From Candidatus Methylopumilus planktonicus (GTDB taxonomy: Bacteria > Pseudomonadota > Gammaproteobacteria > Burkholderiales > Methylophilaceae), in the NCBI RefSeq assembly GCF_006364715.1, contig NZ_CP040984.1:992001-1056000 (forward strand): a stretch of DNA of 64,000 nt, in the 5' to 3' direction. The position numbers were made by a program, and so were the translations under genes. The notes under the pieces were generated by a model, which ran no database searches, was not told the origin of the DNA, and saw only the letters and a list, made by a program, of their open reading frames with translations. Shown here one piece after another: positions 1 through 9,142 of the stretch. Positions within the stretch are counted from its first letter, which is position 1. Every line of letters starts with the position of its first letter.

Positions 1-1
1 A

Positions 2-829
2 AATTTCGTTGTCAACGGTTCTTCAAAAAATGTCAAAGCTGCGGCCATGCTTATTCAAAAATTTTATAAACAAGCAGGTGATCCTATTGAATTGGAAGAT
101 ATTCAATTAGGTCTTGTCGAAATAAATAAATTTGAAGAAGTGATAAAAGCAACTGCAGAAATTAATGAGCTTAAAACAAAACGAAGTGACCTAAGAGGAA
201 GAACACCAAGACAAAATGCATATTTAAACAATATACAAGATTTTGATATTACTTTTGGAATTGGGCCTGCAGGCACAGGCAAAACATATCTTGCTGTTGC
301 AAGTGCTGTGGATGCCATTAACCGAGATAAAATTAAACGCATCGTCTTGGTCAGGCCTGCTGTAGAAGCTGGGGAGAGATTAGGTTTTCTTCCAGGCGAC
401 CTAGCACAAAAAGTAAACCCTTATCTAAGGCCTCTGTACGACGCGCTTTATGATCTAGCAGGTTACGATAATGTCCATAAAATGATTGATAAAAGTATTA
501 TTGAGATTGCTCCATTAGCTTATATGAGGGGGCGTACACTAAACCAAAGTTTTATTATTCTAGACGAAGCGCAGAACACAACCCCTGAACAAATGAAGAT
601 GTTTTTGACGCGGATTGGCTTTGGTTCAAAAGCTGTAATTACAGGAGATATTACACAAATTGATTTAGCAAAAGGTCAAAAAAGTGGGCTGATTGAAGCA
701 AAGAAAATTTTATCCAAAGTTAAGGGTATTGCATTTACTCACTTCTTATCTGAGGATGTAGTCAGGCATCCACTTGTCCAAAAAATTATCAATGCTTATG
801 AAAACTTCGAGAAGAAAGAAAGTAAGTAA
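2..829 (+). CDS. phoH: PhoH family ATPase, 5' end cut by the window
   Basis: PhoH-like P-loop ATPase (PhoL/YbeZ type), a cytoplasmic protein thought to act with YbeY in rRNA/RNA metabolism. The reading frame is open from base 2, and the residues ahead of the first ATG (position 47) read like the end of the family's N-terminal domain (FVVNGSSKNVKAAAM), so the true start lies outside the window. Counted from the ATG, Walker A GPAGTGKT is at 73-80 and the Walker B-type FIILDEAQN at about 169-177. It is followed 10 bases later by ybeY, the usual partner. The family is certain; the exact RNA substrate is not known. Confidence 0.93.
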   Translation, partial: NFVVNGSSKNVKAAAMLIQKFYKQAGDPIELEDIQLGLVEINKFEEVIKATAEINELKTKRSDLRGRTPRQNAYLNNIQDFDITFGIGPAGTGKTYLAVASAVDAINRDKIKRIVLVRPAVEAGERLGFLPGDLAQKVNPYLRPLYDALYDLAGYDNVHKMIDKSIIEIAPLAYMRGRTLNQSFIILDEAQNTTPEQMKMFLTRIGFGSKAVITGDITQIDLAKGQKSGLIEAKKILSKVKGIAFTHFLSEDVVRHPLVQKIINAYENFEKKESK

Positions 830-839
830 TTAACTTCAA

Positions 840-1295
840 ATGGAATCAAAACCGATCATTGCGATACAAGATATGGTGCATACAAAACCGATATTAAAAA
901 AAACACAATGCCTAAAATGGCTTATGTCTGTGGTTGATAAAAATGCTGAGATAACAATTCGAATTGTAGATAACGATGAGTCACAAAACCTAAACAATAT
1001 ATATCGTAAAAAAAAATATCCTACAAATGTACTTTCTTTCCTTGTGGATGATGAGGTTCATTTAATTGGAGATATTGTTCTTTGCGCCCCAGTCATCGAA
1101 AAAGAGGCACTTGAACAATCTAAAAAACTTGAGGCCCACTACGCTCATCTTATTATTCATGGCGCACTTCATTTATATGGTTACGACCATGAAAACAAAA
1201 AAGATGCTGATATTATGGAAGCTAAGGAAATAAAAATTTTAACTGGGTTAGGCTATAAAAATCCTTATCTTATAAAAGAGAGTAAATCGCAATGA
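840..1295 (+). CDS. ybeY: Endoribonuclease YbeY (16S rRNA 3' maturation)
   Basis: Zinc-dependent endoribonuclease involved in 16S rRNA 3'-end maturation and ribosome quality control. The 151-residue protein carries the family signature HGALHLYGYDH, with metal ligands H107, H111 and H117, near the C-terminus. The motif N-V-L-S-F at about 63-67 is also typical. It sits between phoH and corC and overlaps the corC start by four bases (ATGA), which suggests translational coupling. The length is normal for the family (about 150-160 aa). Confidence 0.95.
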   Translation: MESKPIIAIQDMVHTKPILKKTQCLKWLMSVVDKNAEITIRIVDNDESQNLNNIYRKKKYPTNVLSFLVDDEVHLIGDIVLCAPVIEKEALEQSKKLEAHYAHLIIHGALHLYGYDHENKKDADIMEAKEIKILTGLGYKNPYLIKESKSQ

Positions 1296-2125
1296 GCGAA
1301 TTAAAGAAGTCAAAATTAATCGAACGCCTCAGTCACTTTCTTTTAAGAGGGCCTGAGGATCGCGAACAGCTTTTTGAGTTACTTAAATCGTCATATGAAA
1401 AAAATTTAATGGATGCTGATTCGCTTTCAATGATAGAGGGCGTGCTCCAAGTTTCCGAAATGCAAGTAAGAGATATTATGATTCCAAGATCCCAGATGGA
1501 TGTAATTGATATCTCGCATTCACCGGAAAAATTTATCCCTTTTGTTATGGAAACAGCTCACTCTCGCTTCCCTGTAATTGAAGATGATAAAAATGATGTG
1601 ATAGGTATTTTACTTGCTAAAGATCTTCTTAAATACTATGCAGGTGATGACTTTGAAATTAGAGACATGTTACGCCCTGCTGTATTTATTCCCGAATCTA
1701 AAAGACTTAATGTCCTTCTTAAAGAGTTTAGAGGTAGTAGAAATCACATTGCTATCGTCGTAGATGAATATGGGGGTGTTTCAGGTATGGTCACGATCGA
1801 GGATGTATTAGAGCAAATCGTTGGTGAAATTGAAGATGAATTTGATTTTGATGAAACTGAAGACAATATTATTCAAGATAAGAATGGTCACTACAGAGTA
1901 AAAGCATCGACAGAAATTGAAGATTTCAATGAATACTTTAATGTCAGCTTTAGCAATGAAGAGTTTTCAACAATTGGTGGCTTAATTATTCAAGCGTTTG
2001 GTCACCTCCCAAAGCGAGATGAAAAAATCACTTTTCAGGGATTTAAGATCACAATACTAAGGGCTGATAGTCGTAAACTCTATTCCGTCCTTCTTGAAAT
2101 TGACAACCCCATTAATAGCGTGTAA
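1292..2125 (+). CDS. corC: CorC/YbeX-type CBS-domain protein
   Basis: A 277-residue protein with a tandem CBS pair (roughly residues 70-190) and a C-terminal CorC/HlyC transporter-associated domain (roughly 200-275). There is no DUF21 membrane domain, so this is the soluble CorC/YbeX type linked to magnesium/cobalt efflux and, in more recent work, ribosome metabolism. The motif VVDEYGGVSGMVTIEDVLEQ closes the second CBS domain and is diagnostic. The start overlaps the ybeY stop. The order phoH-ybeY-corC-lnt is classic for beta- and gammaproteobacteria. Confidence 0.93.
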   Translation: MSELKKSKLIERLSHFLLRGPEDREQLFELLKSSYEKNLMDADSLSMIEGVLQVSEMQVRDIMIPRSQMDVIDISHSPEKFIPFVMETAHSRFPVIEDDKNDVIGILLAKDLLKYYAGDDFEIRDMLRPAVFIPESKRLNVLLKEFRGSRNHIAIVVDEYGGVSGMVTIEDVLEQIVGEIEDEFDFDETEDNIIQDKNGHYRVKASTEIEDFNEYFNVSFSNEEFSTIGGLIIQAFGHLPKRDEKITFQGFKITILRADSRKLYSVLLEIDNPINSV

Positions 2126-2176
2126 TTTTTTGAACTAATCGACTTATTTTTTTTCCAAAAGTATTAGGAGTCTTCC

Positions 2177-2551
2177 ATGAAAAAACTATTTTTAGCTATA
2201 TGTTTAATCACATCGCCATATTTATGCGCTATGGAGATTAGTCCTGATAGAAGCATTCTCCCGGTAGACGAAAAATCCTTTATTGAAGCTATCAGTCGTT
2301 TTAATAAGGATGAAATTCTTAAGGCGCTTGGAGAGCCAGCTTCCAAAGAAGATATTAAGGTGAAATCTTCTGAGCAGATTGTAGGGTCCGTCTGGCGATA
2401 TCACAATATCAATACTGCAGAAGATGGGCGCTTTTATCCTGTAACTGAGTTAGATTTTCTAGATGAGTTTGTTGAAACTGTTGTTTTTCAAAATAGCACT
2501 GAAAAGTCTTCATCAACCCCTTCTCAAACTTATCAAATTCAGAAGCCTTAG
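2177..2551 (+). CDS. Small exported protein of unknown function
   Basis: A 124-residue protein not recognised by name. It has a clear signal peptide (MKKLFLAICLITSPYLCA, cleavage predicted after about residue 18) and a ribosome-binding site (AGGAG) about 8 bases before the ATG. The mature part contains a short pattern F-N-K-D-E-I-L-K-A-L-G-E-P followed by W-R-Y, vaguely like the start of BamE/SmpA-type domains, but no lipobox cysteine follows the signal in the expected context. It sits between corC and lnt, a place where many genomes have nothing. Periplasmic location is a fair inference; the function is unknown. Confidence 0.75.
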   Translation: MKKLFLAICLITSPYLCAMEISPDRSILPVDEKSFIEAISRFNKDEILKALGEPASKEDIKVKSSEQIVGSVWRYHNINTAEDGRFYPVTELDFLDEFVETVVFQNSTEKSSSTPSQTYQIQKP

Positions 2552-2570
2552 TTACTTTTAAGGCTTTATT
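2543..2570 (+). terminator. Possible rho-independent terminator after the small exported gene
   Basis: AAGCCTTA (2543-2550) can pair with TAAGGCTT (2559-2566) across an 8-base loop, followed by a broken T-rich stretch. The left arm overlaps the end of the coding sequence. The U tract is weak, so it may only attenuate transcription into lnt. Confidence 0.45.
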
Positions 2571-2611
2571 CTTGATAATTCAGTACAATTGCCTTAAACG
2601 GCATTTGTATT

Positions 2612-4111
2612 TTGAATAAACATTACCCCCTCTTCTATTTAGTTATTTCTTTTTGGCTCGGAGCTCTTTCAGTTCTGAGCTTTGCTCCCTTTAACCATCA
2701 TTTCATTTCTCTTATTTCTTTAAGTGGTCTTTTTTACATCTGGCATAAACTAAAGAGTGCCAGGCAAGGATTTTTCTCAGGTCTCTTTTTTGGTCTGGGC
2801 TTATTTGGCTTCGGTATTTCATGGATTTACATAAGTCTCAATACATATGGCGGTATGCCCTCATGGCTGTCCTGTTTGAGTACTTTTTTATTTTGCCTTT
2901 TCTGTGCTTCTTTTATTGGTATTACTGGATGGTTTTCTTTGCATCGAAAATCGAGCCTTTTTTTAATCCCATTTATTTGGACATTCTTTGAATGGATTAA
3001 AGGCTGGCTCTTCACTGGCTTTCCATGGCTCACCATGGGATATTCACAAGTACCTTCGAGCCCTCTTGTGGGATTCCTCCCTATTATTGGCATTTACGGG
3101 CTGACTCTCATACTAACTTCTTTAGCACTGCTGCTCAGCTTTACACTACTCAGTAAAGACAAACGCTCAAAGCTTTTAAAGGTTGGTCTAGTTGCAGCTG
3201 TATTGGTATCGGGTCAAATTTTAAAATATATTGAATGGACTGAGCCTACAGGTGAACCTATATCTATATCGCTAGTTCAAGGCAATATTGCTCAGGATAT
3301 TAAATGGCAAAAAGAAACTGTTATACAAACGCTACAAACTTATCAAAAGCTTATTCAAAAAACAAAAGGTCAAATTATTCTTCTGCCAGAAACTGCTTTA
3401 CCACTCCTTGTCGAATACATTCCGGAAACATTTAAAAAATCTACCTTACTTCATGCCACAAAACAACGAGGTCACCTTCTTATTGGTGCGATTGAACGCC
3501 AAGATACAAAATACTTTAATGTAGTATTAAATTTAGGCAATGATTCATCTCAAGTTTATCGAAAATCACATTTAGTGCCATTTGGCGAATTCATACCATT
3601 AAAATTTATCTTTACATATATTTATACGCATTATCTTAATATGCCTATGAATGACTTATCTAGGGGCGGTAATCGGCAAGAGCCCATAGCAATTGAAAAT
3701 CAGAAAATTGCTTTTAATATTTGTTATGAGGATGTTTTTGGCGAAGAAATTATTCAAGCACTTCCTTCTGCAACAATTTTAGCCAATGTCAGTAACGATG
3801 CATGGTATGGAAGATCTATTGCAGCCTATCAACACTTGCAATTTTCTCAAGCAAGGGCGATCGAAACAGGAAGAATGGTAATTCGCTCAACAAATACAGG
3901 TGCCACGGCGATTATTGATGAACATGGTATTGTTAAGAAAATATTGCCCGCATTTACTGAGGGCATCCTCGAAGGTTATGTGCAAGGATTTAAAAATACA
4001 ACGCCTTATGTTTTTTGTGGCAATTGGCCTGTCATTATTTTATGTTTCATTGTGCTTCTTGGTTGGTTCATGAGGCATTCAAAGCTTTTATGGGTATTGA
4101 AAAAGAAGTAG
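2612..4111 (+). CDS. lnt: Apolipoprotein N-acyltransferase Lnt
   Basis: Inner-membrane enzyme that adds the third acyl chain to bacterial lipoproteins. The 499-residue protein has about six hydrophobic helices in the first 200 residues and a nitrilase-fold periplasmic domain after that. The nitrilase triad is intact: E260 (LLPETALP), K318 (YRKSHLVPFGE) and C371 (NICYEDVFGE), with spacing like that of E. coli Lnt. The start used is TTG; no in-frame ATG or GTG gives a better N-terminus and no strong Shine-Dalgarno is visible. Lipoproteins in this window (MlaA, BamC, SCO, the 43-aa protein) are plausible substrates. Confidence 0.95.
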   Translation: MNKHYPLFYLVISFWLGALSVLSFAPFNHHFISLISLSGLFYIWHKLKSARQGFFSGLFFGLGLFGFGISWIYISLNTYGGMPSWLSCLSTFLFCLFCASFIGITGWFSLHRKSSLFLIPFIWTFFEWIKGWLFTGFPWLTMGYSQVPSSPLVGFLPIIGIYGLTLILTSLALLLSFTLLSKDKRSKLLKVGLVAAVLVSGQILKYIEWTEPTGEPISISLVQGNIAQDIKWQKETVIQTLQTYQKLIQKTKGQIILLPETALPLLVEYIPETFKKSTLLHATKQRGHLLIGAIERQDTKYFNVVLNLGNDSSQVYRKSHLVPFGEFIPLKFIFTYIYTHYLNMPMNDLSRGGNRQEPIAIENQKIAFNICYEDVFGEEIIQALPSATILANVSNDAWYGRSIAAYQHLQFSQARAIETGRMVIRSTNTGATAIIDEHGIVKKILPAFTEGILEGYVQGFKNTTPYVFCGNWPVIILCFIVLLGWFMRHSKLLWVLKKK

Positions 4112-4138
4112 AATGCTTGAATTAAAGATCAACTCATT

Positions 4139-5068
4139 ATGCAACTAACCTTTCAAGACATTATTCTCAAACTCCAACATTATTGGGCTAACCAAGGATG
4201 TGCCATTCTTCAGCCTTATGATATGGAAGTGGGTGCAGGTACTTCACATACTGCAACTTTTTTAAGGTCACTTGGGCCGGAGCCATGGAAGGCAACTTAC
4301 GTTCAACCAAGTCGACGTCCAAAAGATGGGCGCTATGGTAAAAATCCAAATAGACTTCAACATTACTATCAGTTACAAGTTGTTCTTAAGCCTTCCCCAT
4401 TAAATATTCTTGAGCTTTATTTAGGCTCACTCAAAGCGCTCGGCTTTAATCTTAAAGAAAATGATATTCGCTTTGTAGAAGATGACTGGGAAAATCCAAC
4501 GCTTGGGGCTTGGGGTTTAGGATGGGAAGTTTGGCTCAATGGAATGGAAATTACACAATTCACTTACTTTCAACAAGTAGGTGGCATTGACTGCAAACCG
4601 ATCACAGGAGAAATCACTTACGGACTCGAACGGCTGGCTATGTATATCCAAGGGGTTGATAATGTCTACGATCTCACATGGACTGATAATTTAAAGTATG
4701 GAGATGTATATCTTCAAAATGAAATTGAACAAAGTGCATATAACTTTGAACATAGTGATGTTGATTTTTTATTTCAAGCGTTTACTGCCCATGAAAAACA
4801 AGCCAATCACCTCATAAGCGAACATTTAGCTCTTCCTGCTTACGAACAAGTATTAAAGGCAGCACACTCTTTTAATCTTCTAGATGCAAGAGGGTCTATT
4901 AGTATCACTGAGAGAGCAGAATATATTGGTCGTATTAGAAATTTGGCTCGTAATGTTGCTAGCAGCTACCTACTAAGTCGGGCAAATTTAGGTTTTCCCT
5001 TGGCTGATAAAAATCATGCGAAAGAAATTATTGACCAACTCAATACAAAAAAGATGGTTAAATCGTGA
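4139..5068 (+). CDS. glyQ: Glycyl-tRNA synthetase alpha subunit
   Basis: Catalytic (class II) subunit of the bacterial alpha2beta2 glycyl-tRNA synthetase. The 309-residue length is typical, and the sequence is strongly conserved through blocks such as MEVGAGTSHTATFLRSLGPE near the N-terminus and GWEVWLNGMEITQFTYFQQ about halfway. The gene overlaps the GTG start of glyS by four bases, ensuring matched production of both subunits. No T-box or other leader is visible in the 27 bases after lnt. Confidence 0.98.
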   Translation: MQLTFQDIILKLQHYWANQGCAILQPYDMEVGAGTSHTATFLRSLGPEPWKATYVQPSRRPKDGRYGKNPNRLQHYYQLQVVLKPSPLNILELYLGSLKALGFNLKENDIRFVEDDWENPTLGAWGLGWEVWLNGMEITQFTYFQQVGGIDCKPITGEITYGLERLAMYIQGVDNVYDLTWTDNLKYGDVYLQNEIEQSAYNFEHSDVDFLFQAFTAHEKQANHLISEHLALPAYEQVLKAAHSFNLLDARGSISITERAEYIGRIRNLARNVASSYLLSRANLGFPLADKNHAKEIIDQLNTKKMVKS

Positions 5069-7164
5069 AGTTAGATAATTTACTTATTGAGCTTTTAACC
5101 GAAGAGCTTCCTCCAAAATCACAAAAACAGCTGGGCATTGCGTTCGCAAAAAATATAAAAGAATTTCTTGCAAAACATCATCTCGTAAATGAAATATCTG
5201 AAGATTTAATCTTTTCAACGCCAAGAAGAATCGGCTTACATTTAAAAAATGTTAAAGATGAAGCAGATAACGAGAATGTATCAATCAAACTAATGCCTGC
5301 ATCGGTTGGATTTGATACCTCAGAAAAACCAACTGATGCATTATTAAAAAAATTACATGCTATTGGATTAAACGAAAAAGCTTTGAGTGAGATCGTTAAA
5401 AAAAATGAAAATAATGCTGAAATTTTATATATCAATAAAAATGTAGAAGGTGCAAAGCTAAAAAATATTATTGCTGAATGTATTTCTTCAAGCCTCTCGC
5501 GTTTACCCATAAAAAAGATGATGTCCTATCAACTTGCGGATGGATGGACGACTGTTTATTTTGTGCGGCCAGCTCATGGATTGGTAATTCTTCATGGGGC
5601 CCATATCATCGACGCAAATGTTCTAGGTATTTCATCGAATAGAACAACATTCGGTCATCGATTCGAATCGAAAAAAGAAATAATTGAGATTCAACATGCA
5701 GACCAATACAAAGAGCAAATGAAAGCCGAAGGCGCTGTGATCGTTTCTTTTGACGAAAGAAAAGCACTAATTAAAAATGCCTTAAATGAAAAAGCAGCTC
5801 ATCTTTCAAATCAACTTACTCCTATTGACGACGAAGATCTTCTTGATGAAGTAACAGCGCTCGTTGAATATCCGAATATTTTAGCGGGGGAATTTGAGTC
5901 TAAATTTCTTGACGTTCCTCAAGAATGTCTTATTTTAAGCATGAAAGCCAACCAGAAATACTTTCCTTTGATTGATAAAAATAACAAACTAGCTAATCAA
6001 TTTTTGATTGTTTCAAATATATCGCCAAAAAATTCGGATCTCATTACTCAGGGCAATGAAAAAGTTATCAGACCAAGATTATCAGACGCAGAATTTTTTT
6101 ATTCGCAAGACAAGAAAAAGCCACTTAAAGAATATCTCTCACAGCTTGCACATATTGTTTATCACAATAAACTTGGATCACAGGCTGAAAGATCCGAGAG
6201 AGTTAAAACTATTGCATCTCTGATTGTAAAAAATTTAAATCAAACCAAATTACTCGATGCTGTAATTCTTACATGCGATTTATCAAAGGCAGATTTATCC
6301 TCAAATATGGTCGGTGAGTTCCCTGAGCTCCAAGGTATTATGGGAAGATATTATGCGCTTAATGAAAAAATTTCTGATGAAATAGCGTTTGCAATTGAAG
6401 ATCATTACAAGCCAAGATTTTCTGGTGACACACTTCCTAGAAGCACTGTTGGAGATATCGTTGCCATTGCTGACAAAATTGAAACTTTAATAGGTTTATT
6501 TAGTATTGGTGAGAAGCCTACAGGTGACAAAGATCCTTTTGCACTTAGGCGTCAAGTTATTGGAATCATTCGTATTCTTACTGAAAAAAATATTGATCTA
6601 AATTTAAATACAGTTATCTCCGAGTCGATTCAGGCAACTAAATTAGCCGAGTCTAAAGATCTTAATTCTTTCATTTATGATCGCCTCTCCAATTTCTTCA
6701 AAGATCAAGGTTATGCTGCTCTTGATATCGAAGCCGTGCTTGCAATTGAATCAGGTTTAATTAATGAAATACCTAAAAGATTAAATGCAATTAAAGAATT
6801 TTTATTGCTCCCCGAATCAGAAGACTTAGCATCAGCCAATAAAAGAGTTGGCAATATTCTTAAAAAAGCTGATGTTAAATCAAGCTTAAAAGTTAACCAA
6901 TCTTTACTTAAAGACGAAGCTGAAATTAATTTATATAACACATTAGATTTTGTAGATGCTGAGTCTAGAAAAGAATATATGGGAAAAAATTATTCGGGTT
7001 CGTTAAAATTACTATGCAAACTTAAAAATCCGATTGATCAGTTTTTTAAAGATGTTATGGTAAACGATGAAGATGAATCACTTAAAATGAATCGGCTAGC
7101 CCTCCTCGAAAAACTCTATTCGGCAATGAATTTAGTTGCTGACTTATCTAAACTTTCTTCTTAA
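5065..7164 (+). CDS. glyS: Glycyl-tRNA synthetase beta subunit
   Basis: Beta subunit of the heterotetrameric glycyl-tRNA synthetase, responsible for tRNA binding. The 699-residue length is normal for the family. The N-terminus LLIELLTEELPPKSQ is the family hallmark; an HD-type stretch (around IADKIETLIGLFSIGEKPTGDKDPFALRR) and a C-terminal anticodon-binding-like region follow. It starts at GTG 5065, overlapping the glyQ stop. gmhB follows three bases after its stop. Confidence 0.98.
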   Translation: MKLDNLLIELLTEELPPKSQKQLGIAFAKNIKEFLAKHHLVNEISEDLIFSTPRRIGLHLKNVKDEADNENVSIKLMPASVGFDTSEKPTDALLKKLHAIGLNEKALSEIVKKNENNAEILYINKNVEGAKLKNIIAECISSSLSRLPIKKMMSYQLADGWTTVYFVRPAHGLVILHGAHIIDANVLGISSNRTTFGHRFESKKEIIEIQHADQYKEQMKAEGAVIVSFDERKALIKNALNEKAAHLSNQLTPIDDEDLLDEVTALVEYPNILAGEFESKFLDVPQECLILSMKANQKYFPLIDKNNKLANQFLIVSNISPKNSDLITQGNEKVIRPRLSDAEFFYSQDKKKPLKEYLSQLAHIVYHNKLGSQAERSERVKTIASLIVKNLNQTKLLDAVILTCDLSKADLSSNMVGEFPELQGIMGRYYALNEKISDEIAFAIEDHYKPRFSGDTLPRSTVGDIVAIADKIETLIGLFSIGEKPTGDKDPFALRRQVIGIIRILTEKNIDLNLNTVISESIQATKLAESKDLNSFIYDRLSNFFKDQGYAALDIEAVLAIESGLINEIPKRLNAIKEFLLLPESEDLASANKRVGNILKKADVKSSLKVNQSLLKDEAEINLYNTLDFVDAESRKEYMGKNYSGSLKLLCKLKNPIDQFFKDVMVNDEDESLKMNRLALLEKLYSAMNLVADLSKLSS

Positions 7165-7167
7165 ATT

Positions 7168-7710
7168 ATGAAATTAGTCATTCTAGATAGAGATGGCGTA
7201 ATCAATGAAGATAGCGTAAATTTTATTAAAACGCCTAATGAATGGATACCCATCCAAGATAGCCTAGAGTCAATTGCACTCTTAAACCAATCTGGCTTCA
7301 AAGTAGTGATAGCGACCAATCAATCAGGAATTGGCCGGGGTCTTTTTGATGTATCAACACTTAATCTCATACATGAAAAGATGTTTAAATTACTTTCCCA
7401 ACAAGGCGGGCATATCGATGCCATTTTCTTTTGTCCCCATAGAGCAGAAGAAGATTGTGAATGCCGCAAACCAAAACCAGGTATGTTAAAAGAAATTGCT
7501 CATCGATTTTCTATCAATTTAATAAAGGTTCCAGCCGTCGGAGACTCATTAAGAGATTTGCAAGCCTTCGATGCAGCAGGTGCTCAGCCTATCCTTGTCA
7601 AAACAGGCAAAGGAGAAGAGACGCTTGCAAAAGGTGGGTTACCCAAAAATACCTGGATTTGTGAAAACCTTGCAGAGGCGGCACAAAGAATTATTACGGA
7701 GTATGTTTAA
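7168..7710 (+). CDS. gmhB: D-glycero-beta-D-manno-heptose 1,7-bisphosphate 7-phosphatase
   Basis: HAD-superfamily phosphatase of the ADP-heptose pathway for the LPS inner core. The 180-residue protein begins with the HAD motif I box LDRDGVIN (D7 nucleophile, D9 acid). The structural zinc site of GmhB is present as C89, H91, C97 and C99 (CPHRAEEDCECRKPKPGM). Motif IV GDSLRD lies at about 125-130. It is placed between glyS and plsC with minimal spacing, a common betaproteobacterial order. Confidence 0.95.
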   Translation: MKLVILDRDGVINEDSVNFIKTPNEWIPIQDSLESIALLNQSGFKVVIATNQSGIGRGLFDVSTLNLIHEKMFKLLSQQGGHIDAIFFCPHRAEEDCECRKPKPGMLKEIAHRFSINLIKVPAVGDSLRDLQAFDAAGAQPILVKTGKGEETLAKGGLPKNTWICENLAEAAQRIITEYV

Positions 7711-7719
7711 CTTAAAATA

Positions 7720-8427
7720 ATGCTTTATTTAAGATCCATTATTTTTTTAATTGGTATGTGGATTTTTACTATTCCATTTACCTTGGTATCCCTTCTTACA
7801 TTTCCGTTTCCAGCTCTTACAAGATATAAATTTATTTCAATTTGGGCAAAAACAATGCTATATTGGCTTCGAATTTCCTGTAATCTAAATTTTGTTGTCA
7901 AAGGGGAGCAAAACATAGGTTCAACTGCATCGATTGTACTTTCCAAACATCAATCAGCATGGGAAACACTTGCTTTTCAAAAAATATTTCCTCCGCAAGT
8001 TTGGGTACTTAAAAAAGAATTATTATGGGTTCCGTTTTTCGGATGGGGCCTAGCCATGACATCTCCAATCGCCATTAATCGTAAAGCAGGACGAAAATCT
8101 CTAGAACAAATTCTTACCCAAGGTCTTGATCGACTCAAAAAAGGTTTTTGGATTGTCATGTTTCCTGAAGGCACGCGAACTCATCCAGGACAAAAAGGTA
8201 AATATCATATTGGCGGTGCTTGGGTTGCTTCAAAAACAAATACGCAGGTCATTCCTGTTGCTCATAATGCAGGCTTATTTTGGCCAAAAAATTCAATTCT
8301 TAAAAAACCAGGAACCATCCAAGTAAGTATCGGCGAAGCTATAGATGTAAAAAATAAAAACCCTGATGAAATTATTAGGCTTACCGAAAATTGGATTGAA
8401 AAAGAGGTTTTACATTTAAATGATTAA
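7720..8427 (+). CDS. plsC: 1-acyl-sn-glycerol-3-phosphate acyltransferase
   Basis: Membrane acyltransferase that makes phosphatidic acid from lysophosphatidic acid. The 235-residue protein has an N-terminal hydrophobic helix (about 5-30), an acyltransferase block I with H77 and E82 (HQSAWE), and block III FPEGTRT at 148-154. The acidic residue of block I is Glu rather than the textbook Asp, as I recall from other proteobacterial homologues. The C-terminus overlaps the next gene by eight bases. Confidence 0.93.
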   Translation: MLYLRSIIFLIGMWIFTIPFTLVSLLTFPFPALTRYKFISIWAKTMLYWLRISCNLNFVVKGEQNIGSTASIVLSKHQSAWETLAFQKIFPPQVWVLKKELLWVPFFGWGLAMTSPIAINRKAGRKSLEQILTQGLDRLKKGFWIVMFPEGTRTHPGQKGKYHIGGAWVASKTNTQVIPVAHNAGLFWPKNSILKKPGTIQVSIGEAIDVKNKNPDEIIRLTENWIEKEVLHLND

Positions 8428-9142
8428 TTTAAAACCTACCAATCTTGAGTTATTTTTACCTAGCGGTAAAAAAATTAAATACCTTCTAAAAAGAAGAAAT
8501 CGAAGAACCATTGGTTTGAAAGTAGATCACGACGGCCTTGTTATTCATGCGCCTATTCTTATTCCCAGATCTCGTATTGAAGAACTTATTGCGCCAAAAC
8601 TTGATTGGATTCAAGAGAAGCTCTCCCTTCAATTAAGCAAGAAAAAGAAAATCAATTGGAAAACAGGTGAATTAATTCACATTTTGGGCAATAAAGTTAT
8701 CCTTAGTCTCAAGGCGAGCAAAACAAACTCAGTTCTGCAAGATAAAGACATACTCCATGTCCATACGAATCGTGTGAATGATCAAATCCATTCCGCTAAG
8801 CTCGTATCAAAATGGTTAAAAGAAAAAGCATTGAAAGACTTTGTTCGAAGAGTAGAAGTGTTTAGCGTTAAACTTAATGTTCATCCTTCTAACGTTTACC
8901 TTTCAAATGCAAAATCTCGATGGGGAAGCTGTAACTCTAAAAGAGAAATTAGACTTAATTGGAGGTTAATCCAAGCACCTCCGCATATTATCAATTATGT
9001 GATTTGTCATGAATTAGCTCACCTCAAGGAAATGAATCATTCAAATCGTTTTTGGGAAGAAGTAGAAAAAGTCCTTCCTGAATATCGCTCATCAGAAAAA
9101 GAACTCAAAACGCTCTCAAGCGATTTGTATCTTATTGGTTAA
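8420..9142 (+). CDS. YgjP-like (DUF45) M48-type metallopeptidase domain protein
   Basis: A 240-residue protein of the YgjP/DUF45 family, a WLM-like zinc metallopeptidase fold. The zinc motif HELAH (H197, E198, H201) and a downstream H207 (NHSNRFWEEVE) are present, as is the conserved S-R-W-G-S-C at about 166-171. Cellular substrates of this family are poorly known; a nucleotide pyrophosphatase activity has been reported for E. coli YgjP. It is translationally coupled to plsC (8-base overlap) and shares its TTAA stop tetranucleotide with the convergent SCO gene. Confidence 0.88.
   Translation: MINLKPTNLELFLPSGKKIKYLLKRRNRRTIGLKVDHDGLVIHAPILIPRSRIEELIAPKLDWIQEKLSLQLSKKKKINWKTGELIHILGNKVILSLKASKTNSVLQDKDILHVHTNRVNDQIHSAKLVSKWLKEKALKDFVRRVEVFSVKLNVHPSNVYLSNAKSRWGSCNSKREIRLNWRLIQAPPHIINYVICHELAHLKEMNHSNRFWEEVEKVLPEYRSSEKELKTLSSDLYLIG

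Noticed and set aside
7945..7970. PlsC block I has Glu instead of the textbook Asp (H-Q-S-A-W-E)
   Set aside because: As far as I recall, this variant is common in proteobacterial homologues, so it is not a sign of inactivity.
8420..8427. plsC and the YgjP-like gene overlap by eight bases, which might indicate a frameshift
   Set aside because: Both proteins have complete family motifs and normal lengths, so this is an ordinary coupled overlap.
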